This document shows, in pieces, positions 1 to 5,111 of a stretch of DNA of 7,860 nucleotides. The translations under genes and the position numbers were made by a program. The stretch is from the NCBI GenBank assembly GCA_031285245.1, contig JAITWN010000087.1:1-7860 (forward strand), written 5' to 3'. Under the pieces are notes generated by a model. The model was not told where the DNA came from. It saw nothing but the letters and a program-made list of their open reading frames with translations, and did no database searches. Origin of the DNA: Chromatiales bacterium. Its GTDB lineage: Bacteria > Pseudomonadota > Gammaproteobacteria > SZUA-140. The number at the start of each line of letters is the position of its first letter. Within the stretch, counting starts at the first letter, position 1.

Positions 1-2
1 CG

Positions 3-56
3 GCGGGCAAGGCACTGACAGCCCGCGACAATGCGCAGACCGGGATTGACCGGTGA
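3..56 (+). CDS. Possible 3' end of an unidentified upstream gene
   Basis: One frame stays open from the window edge and ends in TGA at 54-56, giving the tail AGKALTARDNAQTGIDR. This stop overlaps the GTG start of the next gene (GTGA, 53-56), an arrangement typical of translationally coupled genes. A second frame is also open, up to TGA at 47-49, so the choice rests on the overlap alone. The fragment is too short to identify. In E. coli, the YbhP protein (related to the next gene's C-terminal domain) is encoded beside clsB (cardiolipin synthase) and ybhN, so a phospholipid-related gene is possible, but nothing in these 17 residues shows it. Confidence 0.35.
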   Translation, partial: AGKALTARDNAQTGIDR

Positions 57-2494
57 TCGGGCGCCTGGAGCAAAGATTTCGCGCCTGGCAGCGTCGCTTT
101 AGTCGCAGTGAATGGATGGCGCGCATGCTGCGTTTGCCCATGTCGCCAGGCACTGGTGATCAGCCTGGTTTGATTCTGTTGCAGATAGATGGCTTGTCGC
201 ATGGCGAGTTCGAGCGCGCTCTGGCGCAGGGCGAGCTGCCATTTCTGCGCGATCTGCTGCGCCATCAGCACTATCGTCTGCATCGCATGTACTCTGGCAT
301 TCCCTCATCGACGGCGACGGTGCAGGGCGAGCTTTTCTACGGCGCGCATGGTGGCGTGGCGGGATTCAATTTTGTCGACAGTGGCAGCGGGCGTTTGGTG
401 CGCATGTTTGAACCGGCAACGGCAGCTCAGGTGGAGCGCCGTCTTGCGCAGGGCTACGGCGAGCCGCTGCTCAAAGATGGCAGCTGTTATGCGGACAATT
501 TCACCGGTGGTGCGGCCGAAGCGCATTACTGTCCAGCGGCGCGAGGTTGGGGGCCGAGTTTGCGCGATGCCGGGTTGTTCAAACTCCTGCTCTTCGTCAT
601 GCTCAATCTATTCAGTTTTCTGCGCATCGCGGTGCTCTTGGTGGTGGAGCTGGTGCTGGCGATCATCGATGGCGTGCGTGGTCTGCTTGATGGGCAGGAT
701 CTCTGCAAGGAGCTCAAATTCATTCCCATGCGCGTCGGCGTTGCGGTGTTGCTGCGCGAGCTTTCAACGATTGGCGTCAAGATGGATGCCGCGCGTGGTT
801 TACCCATCATTCACGCTAATTTTCTTGGCTACGATGAGCAGTCGCACCGACGCGGTCCGTCGTCACGTTTCGCGCACTGGACGTTGAAAGGCATCGACAA
901 TGCCATTGCGCGCATCGCCCGCGCCGCGGAAAGATCCGAACGCCGACACTATGAGCTATGGGTGTATTCCGACCATGGCCAGGCGCACACGCGCTCGTAC
1001 GAAAAAATCTATGGCAGGAAATTCACCGATGCAGTCGCGCAGACTTTTGCTGCGGCGTCCGGGCGCGCCATGAGCGCGCGTGCCAGCAGCTCCTGGAGTA
1101 CGGAGCTGCGTTATGCCCGCGTGCTCGGAGAGGAAGTTTTGGCCATGACGCAGGCGCCGGATGATTGCGAGCCTGATCTCATGATCGCGCCGCTTGGTCC
1201 GGTGGCGATGATTTATTGTCGTGAAGAGCTCTCAGCAGAGCAGCGTGAAGCAGTTGCCTTGGCGCTGGTGCGCGAGGCTGGCGTGCCGCTGCTGCTGGCG
1301 CGAGACGGGCAGGGCGCGGCGTTTGCCTGGACGGCGCAGGGCGTTTTTATGCTGCCGGCTGATGGCGCACGCGTGCTGGGCGCAGATCATCCCTTCCTCA
1401 ATGATGTGGTGCAGGATCTGATTGCGCTTTGTCATCACGATGATGCCGGTAGTCTGATCGCCTGCGGGTGGCGAGAGGGGATGAGTCCCTTGAGCTTTGC
1501 GGTGGAGAACGGCGCGCACGGCGGCTTTGCTCCTGAAGAGACTTCAGCCTTTGCGCTCTTGCCTGAGGATGCGCCGCTCCCGATACGTTCGCGTGCTTAT
1601 TTGCGTGTGGGCGAGCTGCGTAGCGCCGCTTTGCAGTTGCTCGGGCGCGGTATGGAAGCGCGAAGATCGTGGCAGCGCGTGGTGTCGCTGCCGACTGCGG
1701 CGACAGTGCGCGTGATGACTTATAACGTGCATAGCTGTATCGGCATGGATGGCCGTATGTCGCCCGAACGCATTGCGCGTACGATCGCGCGTTACGGCGC
1801 GGATGTCATCGCCTTGCAGGAGCTCGATGTCAGGCGTTCGCGCACCGGCGGCGTTGATCAGGCCGAGCGCATCGCGCAGCTTTTGGAGATGGATTTTTAC
1901 TTTCATCCAGCCTTGCATCTGGAAGAAGAGCGCTACGGCGACGCCATTCTCTCGCGTCTCCCCATGCGCTTGGTGAAAGCGGAGCTATTGCCGGGATTGT
2001 CGCGTGTTGAGCCGCGCGGGGCGCTGTGGGTGGCGATCGATGCTGGGGTTGATGCGAGCGGCGAGAAGCAGGAAATACAGGTGCTCAATACGCATCTTGG
2101 TCTTACCGCGCGCGAGCGGCGTATGCAGATCGAGGCCTTGCTCGGCGCGGGCTGGCTCGCGCATCCGCAGTGCGTCGGTCCGCTGATACTATGCGGGGAT
2201 TTCAATATGCTGCCGTCTTCGCCCGTCAGCCGTTTGCTGCGCAGCCGCTTGCGTGATGCGCATCTTGAATACACCCGTCATCCACCGCGAGGCACGTTTT
2301 CAGGGCGCTTCCCGCTGGTGCGGCTCGATTACATCTTCGTGTCGCAAGAGCTCGATGTGCTCAAAGCCGAAGTGCCTGAAACATCGCTCACTCGTGTCGC
2401 TTCCGATCATCTGCCGTTGATTGTTGAACTGCGTGTCAAGGCGAGCACTCAGGAGAGGCCTCTGAGAAACGGCTGTGTGTTGACAGGATCGTAG
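53..2494 (+). CDS. Fusion protein: alkaline-phosphatase-superfamily phosphodiesterase + endonuclease/exonuclease/phosphatase domain
   Basis: This 813-residue protein carries two hydrolase domains. Residues about 38-510 look like a type I phosphodiesterase/nucleotide pyrophosphatase-like member of the alkaline phosphatase superfamily. Visible metal and nucleophile candidates are D46 (QIDG), T87 or S86 in GIPSSTATVQ, D261/H265, D307/H308 (YSDHGQ) and H489 (NGAHGGF). Residues about 173-210 are strongly hydrophobic and may anchor the protein in the inner membrane; there is no signal peptide. Residues about 551-795 form a complete EEP domain: N558 (TYNVH), E590 (LQELD), H681, D716/N718 (GDFN), D759 (LDYIF) and D785/H786 (SDH). 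The EEP part resembles the YbhP family, so a phosphodiester, perhaps lipid-linked, substrate is plausible but unproven. The GTG start follows an in-frame stop at 47-49 and overlaps the upstream TGA; an internal ATG at 116 is the alternative. The last ~13 codons and the stop lie in repeat copy 1, so the original C-terminus may have been replaced. Confidence 0.85.
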   Translation: MIGRLEQRFRAWQRRFSRSEWMARMLRLPMSPGTGDQPGLILLQIDGLSHGEFERALAQGELPFLRDLLRHQHYRLHRMYSGIPSSTATVQGELFYGAHGGVAGFNFVDSGSGRLVRMFEPATAAQVERRLAQGYGEPLLKDGSCYADNFTGGAAEAHYCPAARGWGPSLRDAGLFKLLLFVMLNLFSFLRIAVLLVVELVLAIIDGVRGLLDGQDLCKELKFIPMRVGVAVLLRELSTIGVKMDAARGLPIIHANFLGYDEQSHRRGPSSRFAHWTLKGIDNAIARIARAAERSERRHYELWVYSDHGQAHTRSYEKIYGRKFTDAVAQTFAAASGRAMSARASSSWSTELRYARVLGEEVLAMTQAPDDCEPDLMIAPLGPVAMIYCREELSAEQREAVALALVREAGVPLLLARDGQGAAFAWTAQGVFMLPADGARVLGADHPFLNDVVQDLIALCHHDDAGSLIACGWREGMSPLSFAVENGAHGGFAPEETSAFALLPEDAPLPIRSRAYLRVGELRSAALQLLGRGMEARRSWQRVVSLPTAATVRVMTYNVHSCIGMDGRMSPERIARTIARYGADVIALQELDVRRSRTGGVDQAERIAQLLEMDFYFHPALHLEEERYGDAILSRLPMRLVKAELLPGLSRVEPRGALWVAIDAGVDASGEKQEIQVLNTHLGLTARERRMQIEALLGAGWLAHPQCVGPLILCGDFNMLPSSPVSRLLRSRLRDAHLEYTRHPPRGTFSGRFPLVRLDYIFVSQELDVLKAEVPETSLTRVASDHLPLIVELRVKASTQERPLRNGCVLTGS

Positions 2495-2559
2495 TCATAG
2501 GTTGGGCTGAATGTGCAATGAAGCCCAACCTATGCAGAGTAGCTAGAGGTCGCTGTCGG
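2454..2559 (+). repeat. Dispersed repeat, copy 1 (split by a palindrome insertion)
   Basis: This copy begins with the palindrome AGAGGCCTCT (2454-2463) and carries the 19-bp core GAAACGGCTGTGTGTTGAC at 2466-2484, then GATCGTAG. After a 44-bp interruption it resumes with GTAGCTAGAGGTCGCTGTCG (2539-2558). Copy 2 (2822-2876) has the same order without the interruption, and an inverted copy 3 lies at 3830-3874. The repeat provides the final codons and the TAG stop (2492-2494) of the fusion enzyme gene. No transposase is encoded nearby, so if mobile it would be non-autonomous. Confidence 0.8.
2495..2538. repeat. REP-like palindrome inserted into repeat copy 1
   Basis: A perfect 13-bp inverted repeat has arms CATAGGTTGGGCT (2496-2508) and AGCCCAACCTATG (2522-2534) around a 13-nt loop. 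The block interrupts repeat copy 1 and is flanked by GTAG on both sides (2491-2494 and 2539-2542), which looks like a 4-bp target duplication. Palindromes built on AGCCCAACC are common intergenic repeats in proteobacteria. No T-tract follows, so a role as an intrinsic terminator for the upstream gene is weak, though the hairpin could stabilise the mRNA 3' end. Confidence 0.75.
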
Positions 2560-2660
2560 CGTATCCCATGACGAGACACGCTTTTCGCCATCCTGGCCGC
2601 TCGAACGCCGCCGTCCCTGGCGGCGTACGGTCTCGTCATGGGATATGCCGACAGCCGACC
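2548..2660. repeat. 113-bp inverted-repeat element with two inner hairpins
   Basis: The left arm at 2553-2577 and right arm at 2630-2654 are complementary over 25 bp with one mismatch. Pairing extends outward to about 2548 and 2660 with a one-base indel. The arms contain TATCCCATGACGAGAC and its complement. Between them are two further hairpins: GCCA/TGGC at 2587-2597 and ACGCCGCC/GGCGGCGT at 2605-2626. The fold is a long stem closing two small stem-loops, a three-way junction. It encodes no protein and looks like a MITE or a structured intergenic repeat. It overlaps the right end of repeat copy 1. Confidence 0.75.
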
Positions 2661-2821
2661 TTCAGGGTTTGTCTCAGGATTTGAGGTTGGGCTCAGCGTC
2701 GCCCTCGCAAGCGCACAAAGATGATAGTTCTCAATGTCCGCGCGCGGGGCTCATGAAATGATGGAGGCCTCCTCGAAGGGGGTTTGCGGTACGGTTGTAT
2801 CTGAACGCGCTGCCGCGCTAT
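2661..2821. other. Non-coding spacer with scattered repeat fragments
   Basis: No convincing gene is seen here. It contains a lone half of the REP-like motif, GGTTGGGCT, at 2685-2693 and a perfect 10-bp palindrome GGAGGCCTCC at 2763-2772. The segment TTCAGGGTTT (2661-2670) and the GGGCTCAGCG at 2689-2698 reappear in imperfect, inverted form at about 2881-2901. This suggests decayed repeat debris rather than a gene or a promoter. Confidence 0.5.
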
Positions 2822-2876
2822 AGAGATCTCTGCGAAACGGCTGTGTGTTGACAGATCGTAGCTAGAGTTCGCTGTC
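2822..2876 (+). repeat. Dispersed repeat, copy 2 (uninterrupted)
   Basis: This copy starts with the palindrome AGAGATCTCT (2822-2831), followed by the identical 19-bp core at 2834-2852, then GATCGTAGCTAGAG and TTCGCTGTCG. It is in direct orientation to copy 1, 368 bp downstream of it, and inverted relative to copy 3. It ends about 55 bp before the start codon of the GGDEF gene, so any promoter of that gene would lie in or next to the repeat. Confidence 0.85.
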
Positions 2877-2919
2877 GCAACGCTGAACCCGAAAACCTGA
2901 AGCTTGGGAGGTTTCCCTT

Positions 2920-2924
2920 GGGAG
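2920..2924 (+). promoter_or_regulatory. Ribosome binding site deciding the GGDEF gene start
   Basis: GGGAG lies 6 nt before GTG at 2931. The in-frame TTG at 2904 has no comparable site, and the in-frame ATG at 2970 has none at good spacing, so GTG 2931 is preferred. Confidence 0.55.
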
Positions 2925-2930
2925 ATTTCA

Positions 2931-3650
2931 GTGAGTAGCAAGTTAGGGTTGCGCGGCGTTGATGTTGATATGGTGGACGGGCGCAAACCCGTGACACAAA
3001 GCGCAGAACGTCGCGCTGCGCTGCGCGACAAACAGTCCGAGCGCCGTATCGATGTCACTACGCGCAAGCGTGTCGAGCAGATGAGCCCGGAAGAAATGAA
3101 GCTCATGCTGCTGACCCATGAGTTGACCGGCATCCCCAATCGTCGCGCGTATCAGGAGGCTAAAAAACTGCCGGCGCAGGCTTTCGTCGATGCCGATTCT
3201 CTCAAGTGGTTCAATGACACGCTCGGGCACGAGGCGGGCGATCAGGTGTTGCGGGAGATTGCGAGCGCGCTTGCCGCCACCACCTCTGAGGCTTATCACA
3301 TCTCCGGTGATGAATTTCTGATCCAGGGGCGCAGCGAAGATGAAGTGCGGCGCGCAGTGTTACACGTGCGGCACTTATTGCAGCACACGGTGGTGCAAGC
3401 GCGTCTGCCCGATGGAAGCGTGATCAGAAAGCGGGGCCTTGAAATCAGCTATGGTATCGGTGGCTGCCGTATCGAATCAGAAGCGGCATTAGCCGAGGCC
3501 AAGCGCTCGCGTGAGATGTCGGGCGCGCGTGCTCCGCGCGGAGAGCCGCCGCGGCGCGGACTGGTTCGTTTGGGCGCAGCGTTTTCCGGCATTGCTGGTC
3601 ATGCGAGCGCGGGCAAGATAGGTTTGCGACGTCAGCGTGTGCGCCGCTGA
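2931..3650 (+). CDS. Small sensor-less GGDEF-domain protein (putative diguanylate cyclase)
   Basis: This 239-residue protein has no signal peptide, membrane segment or recognisable sensor domain. Residues 1-60 are highly charged and probably helical. The GGDEF domain runs from about residue 61 (LTHELTGIPNRRAY) to about 200. It keeps the metal and nucleotide-binding pattern FVDADSLKWFNDTLGHEAGD (85-104) and has SGDEF at 125-129 in place of GGDEF. Family members with SGDEF can make c-di-GMP from two GTP, so activity is plausible. The inhibitory I-site RxxD normally found just before the signature is absent (TSEAYHI), so product inhibition may be missing. The last ~40 residues are a basic tail (GLRRQRVRR at the end) outside the domain. 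The gene stands alone between inverted repeat copies 2 and 3, next to a dps remnant, and looks like accessory DNA rather than part of the neighbouring iron genes. Confidence 0.8.
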   Translation: MSSKLGLRGVDVDMVDGRKPVTQSAERRAALRDKQSERRIDVTTRKRVEQMSPEEMKLMLLTHELTGIPNRRAYQEAKKLPAQAFVDADSLKWFNDTLGHEAGDQVLREIASALAATTSEAYHISGDEFLIQGRSEDEVRRAVLHVRHLLQHTVVQARLPDGSVIRKRGLEISYGIGGCRIESEAALAEAKRSREMSGARAPRGEPPRRGLVRLGAAFSGIAGHASAGKIGLRRQRVRR

Positions 3651-3686
3651 CTCATCAAAGGGAGCTGATAAGCATCAGGAGGCGAT

Positions 3687-3829
3687 ATGGCCAGCAAGAC
3701 CATGGCAATCAATATCGGTATCTAAGGAAAAAGATCGCAAGGAGATCGCCGACGGCCTGTCGCGTCTGCTTGCCGATACCTACACGCTTTATCTCAAGAC
3801 GCATTAATTTTCACTGGAACGTCACCGGC
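3687..3829 (+). pseudogene. dps: Remnant of dps (Dps/ferritin-like DNA-binding protein), frameshifted and truncated
   Basis: A good ribosome binding site (AGGAGG, 3677-3682) precedes ATG 3687. The reading gives MASKTMAINIGI, then TAA at 3723. Skipping one base (T3723) restores KEKDRKEIADGLSRLLAD followed by TYTLYLKTH, then TAA at 3805. Skipping T3805 restores NFHWNVTG, the characteristic Dps helix carrying the H of the ferroxidase site. Homology ends abruptly at 3829, where repeat copy 3 begins and supplies an in-frame TAG (3833-3835). Intact Dps proteins are about 155-170 residues, so only the first third remains. Dps oxidises and stores iron and protects DNA under starvation. This copy cannot make it, and no 3' part is visible downstream. 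It could alternatively be a sequencing artefact at two sites, but the truncation would still stand. Confidence 0.85.
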
Positions 3830-3874
3830 CTCTAGCTACGATCCGTCAACACACAGCCGTTTCGCAGAAGCCTC
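3830..3874 (-). repeat. Dispersed repeat, copy 3 (inverted)
   Basis: Read on the minus strand, this segment gives GAGGCTTCTGC, the 19-bp core (3845-3863) and GGATCGTAGCTAGAG, matching copies 1 and 2. Its left edge coincides with the breakpoint of the dps remnant. Together with copy 2 it brackets the GGDEF gene and the remnant as an inverted pair about 1 kb apart. Confidence 0.85.
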
Positions 3875-3895
3875 GGTTTTAGGCGGGATCAAAAT

Positions 3896-3927
3896 AAAGG
3901 CGCGGACCGGTAGTGGTCCGCGCCTTT
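3896..3927 (-). terminator. Rho-independent terminator, probably bidirectional
   Basis: A perfect 13-bp stem AAAGGCGCGGACC / GGTCCGCGCCTTT surrounds the 6-nt loop GGTAGT. On the minus strand it follows the bacterioferritin stop codon by 7 bp and is trailed by TTTATTTT. On the plus strand it is trailed by CCTTTTTG, so it can also stop transcription coming from the GGDEF/dps-remnant side. Confidence 0.9.
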
Positions 3928-3934
3928 TTGCATT

Positions 3935-4402
3935 CTACATCTGCGATTGCAGATAGTTTTGCAGACCGACCGCGTCGATGAGACGAAGCTGTCGCTCCAG
4001 CCAGTAGGCGTGATCTTCTTCGGTATCTTCGAGCATGACGCGCAGGATTTCGCGGGTCTGATAGTCCTGCGCTTCTTCGCATACGCTGATGGCTTTTTTG
4101 AGCGCAGCGGTGACTTTGTATTCAAGCGCGAGATCCTTGCGCAGGATTTCAGAGACGCTCGCGCCGACGTCGAGATCATCGCGCTTTGAGAGATCCGCAA
4201 CGCCTTCGAGAAACAGAATGCGCTTGATGAGCGCATCGGCGTGCTGGGCTTCTTCTTCCATCTCGTGATGGATGTGCTCGTAGAGCTTTTCGAATCCCCA
4301 GTCGTGGCAGAGGCGCGCATGCGCGAAATATTGATCGCGCGCGGCGAGCTCGCCGCTCAGCAGCTGCTGAAGCTCCGCGATGACCTTCTTGTTCCCTTTC
4401 AT
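3935..4402 (-). CDS. bfr: Bacterioferritin, ferroxidase-type subunit (lacks heme ligand)
   Basis: A 155-residue four-helix bacterioferritin, close to the usual 155-160, ending in GLQNYLQSQM. Bacterioferritins form 24-subunit cytoplasmic shells that oxidise Fe(2+) and store it as a ferric mineral. All diiron-site ligands appear present: E18, E51, H54, E94 and E128/H131 (E127/H130 in E. coli numbering; a one-residue insertion gives TEEDH). The axial heme ligand Met52 is replaced by Ala (EEAQH, 50-54), so this subunit should not bind interface heme by itself. A GAGGA site lies 6 nt upstream of ATG. The gene follows the second bfr gene with 29 bp between them, suggesting one transcript ending at the terminator at 3896-3927. 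The pairing with a heme-type subunit matches the two-subunit bacterioferritins described in Neisseria and Magnetospirillum. Confidence 0.93.
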   Translation of the reverse strand: MKGNKKVIAELQQLLSGELAARDQYFAHARLCHDWGFEKLYEHIHHEMEEEAQHADALIKRILFLEGVADLSKRDDLDVGASVSEILRKDLALEYKVTAALKKAISVCEEAQDYQTREILRVMLEDTEEDHAYWLERQLRLIDAVGLQNYLQSQM

Positions 4403-4431
4403 GGCATGTCCTCTCGTTTTTGGCGCGCCGC

Positions 4432-4896
4432 TTACATCATCGATTGCAGGTAGTTCTGCTCACCGACGCTGTCGATCAGTTTGAGCTGTGTTTCCAGCCA
4501 ATCGATGTGTTCTTCGGTTTCTTCGATCTGTTCCACCAGCAGATCGCGGCTGATGTAGTCCTGCACCTCTTCGCAGTAATTCACCGCGCTCACCATGATG
4601 GCGTGGGATTCCTTGCGCAGCGCGAGATCGTTGCCGAGCACTTCAGGGACGTCTTCACCGATCAGCAGTTTGCCGAGATCCTGTAGATTGGGCAGTCCTT
4701 CTAGAAACAGCACACGCGCGATCAGCTCATCGGCGAGTTTCATGGCTTTGATCGAATGCTTGTACTCACGCTCGTTCAGGCTTTGCAGTCCCCAGTGCCC
4801 GCACATGCGCGCATGCAGGAAGAATTGATTGATGGCGGTGAGCTGGGATTTCAGCGTCGCGTTGAGATGGCGAATGACCTGGCCGTCGCCCTGCAT
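4432..4896 (-). CDS. bfr: Bacterioferritin, heme-type subunit (ferroxidase site degenerate)
   Basis: A 154-residue bacterioferritin and first gene of the minus-strand bfr pair. It keeps Met52 (IKAMKLAD, M52), the ligand that binds heme between two subunits. Ferroxidase ligands are mostly lost: Q18 for Glu, A51 for Glu, L54 for His, R94 for Glu and T127 for Glu, although EEH remains at 128-130. It therefore should bind heme but not oxidise iron alone, the exact complement of its neighbour. Heme in bacterioferritin mediates electron transfer from Bfd to the ferric core, so this subunit probably provides the release path in a mixed shell. The start is ATG at 4896-4894, with AGAGGA 8 nt upstream. 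The C-terminus GEQNYLQSMM is typical. A promoter candidate lies at 4973-5000. Confidence 0.93.
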   Translation of the reverse strand: MQGDGQVIRHLNATLKSQLTAINQFFLHARMCGHWGLQSLNEREYKHSIKAMKLADELIARVLFLEGLPNLQDLGKLLIGEDVPEVLGNDLALRKESHAIMVSAVNYCEEVQDYISRDLLVEQIEETEEHIDWLETQLKLIDSVGEQNYLQSMM

Positions 4897-4972
4897 GGTC
4901 GTTTTCCTCTTGGGGTCTTTGAGAGTGTCCCGTGGCCGTGGAGCGGGCGGTGGGGTGTTTTGCCAAAGCTGA

Positions 4973-5000
4973 ATTATCCCTTATATCCCGCACCGACCAA
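4973..5000 (-). promoter_or_regulatory. Candidate sigma70 promoter of the bfr pair
   Basis: On the minus strand, TTGGTC (5000-4995) and GATAAT (4978-4973) are separated by 16 bp and lie about 77 bp upstream of the heme-type bfr start. The -10 match is good (5 of 6) and the -35 match moderate. A second AT-rich string, TATAAG, lies between the two boxes, so the exact -10 is uncertain. Confidence 0.45.
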
Positions 5001-5011
5001 AATCATGATTT
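5000..5011. promoter_or_regulatory. 12-bp palindrome at the bfr promoter, possible operator
   Basis: AAATCATGATTT is a perfect 12-bp palindrome touching the outer edge of the proposed bfr -35 box, within the divergent bfr-bfd region. An iron- or redox-responsive regulator binding here would be well placed to act on bfr. The site does not match a full Fur box and no regulator can be assigned. Confidence 0.35.
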
Positions 5012-5041
5012 CCCTGTTGAATCTGTGAGTTGAAGCGGTCG

Positions 5042-5070
5042 TTGACAGTAAGTCTGGCTTAAATTAGAGT
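5042..5070 (+). promoter_or_regulatory. Candidate sigma70 promoter of bfd
   Basis: A consensus -35 TTGACA (5042-5047) is separated by exactly 17 bp from TAGAGT (5065-5070, 4 of 6 matches to TATAAT). Transcription would start near 5077, leaving about 35 nt of leader before the bfd start codon. Confidence 0.55.
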
Positions 5071-5089
5071 GCGACTTGTTCTCATTTAG
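5071..5089 (+). promoter_or_regulatory. Possible Fur box over the bfd transcription start
   Basis: The stretch GCGACTTGTTCTCATTTAG contains TTCTCATTT, a good match to one half of proteobacterial Fur boxes (ATTCTCATTT type), with a weaker other half. It lies immediately downstream of the proposed -10, where bound Fur would block transcription. Bfd genes are commonly induced by iron limitation, which fits. The evidence is motif and position only. Confidence 0.4.
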
Positions 5090-5111
5090 TTTTATACGGA
5101 GAAATCAGAAT

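Noticed and set aside
189..887. Open frame of 232 codons on the plus strand inside the fusion enzyme gene
   Set aside because: It is an out-of-frame reading of the phosphodiesterase domain, full of Cys, Arg and Ser, and carries no recognisable motif.
2496..2534. Intrinsic terminator for the fusion enzyme gene
   Set aside because: The stem is strong but no T-tract follows it, the loop is 13 nt, and flanking evidence shows it is an inserted REP-like palindrome.
2877..2930. Possible riboswitch or RNA switch before the GGDEF gene
   Set aside because: A 6-bp AAACCT/AGGTTT stem and a repeated TTGGGAG are present, but the conserved blocks of c-di-GMP (GEMM) riboswitches are not seen and the pairings are too short to claim a switch.
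2693..3139. Minus-strand open frame across the spacer and the GGDEF start
   Set aside because: It runs through repeat copy 2 and antisense to the GGDEF gene, has low-complexity composition and no ribosome binding site or domain.
2454..3874. A complete insertion sequence or composite transposon
   Set aside because: No transposase or recombinase is encoded between the repeats, and the repeats are too short to be insertion sequences; only a non-autonomous element or recombination scar is supported.
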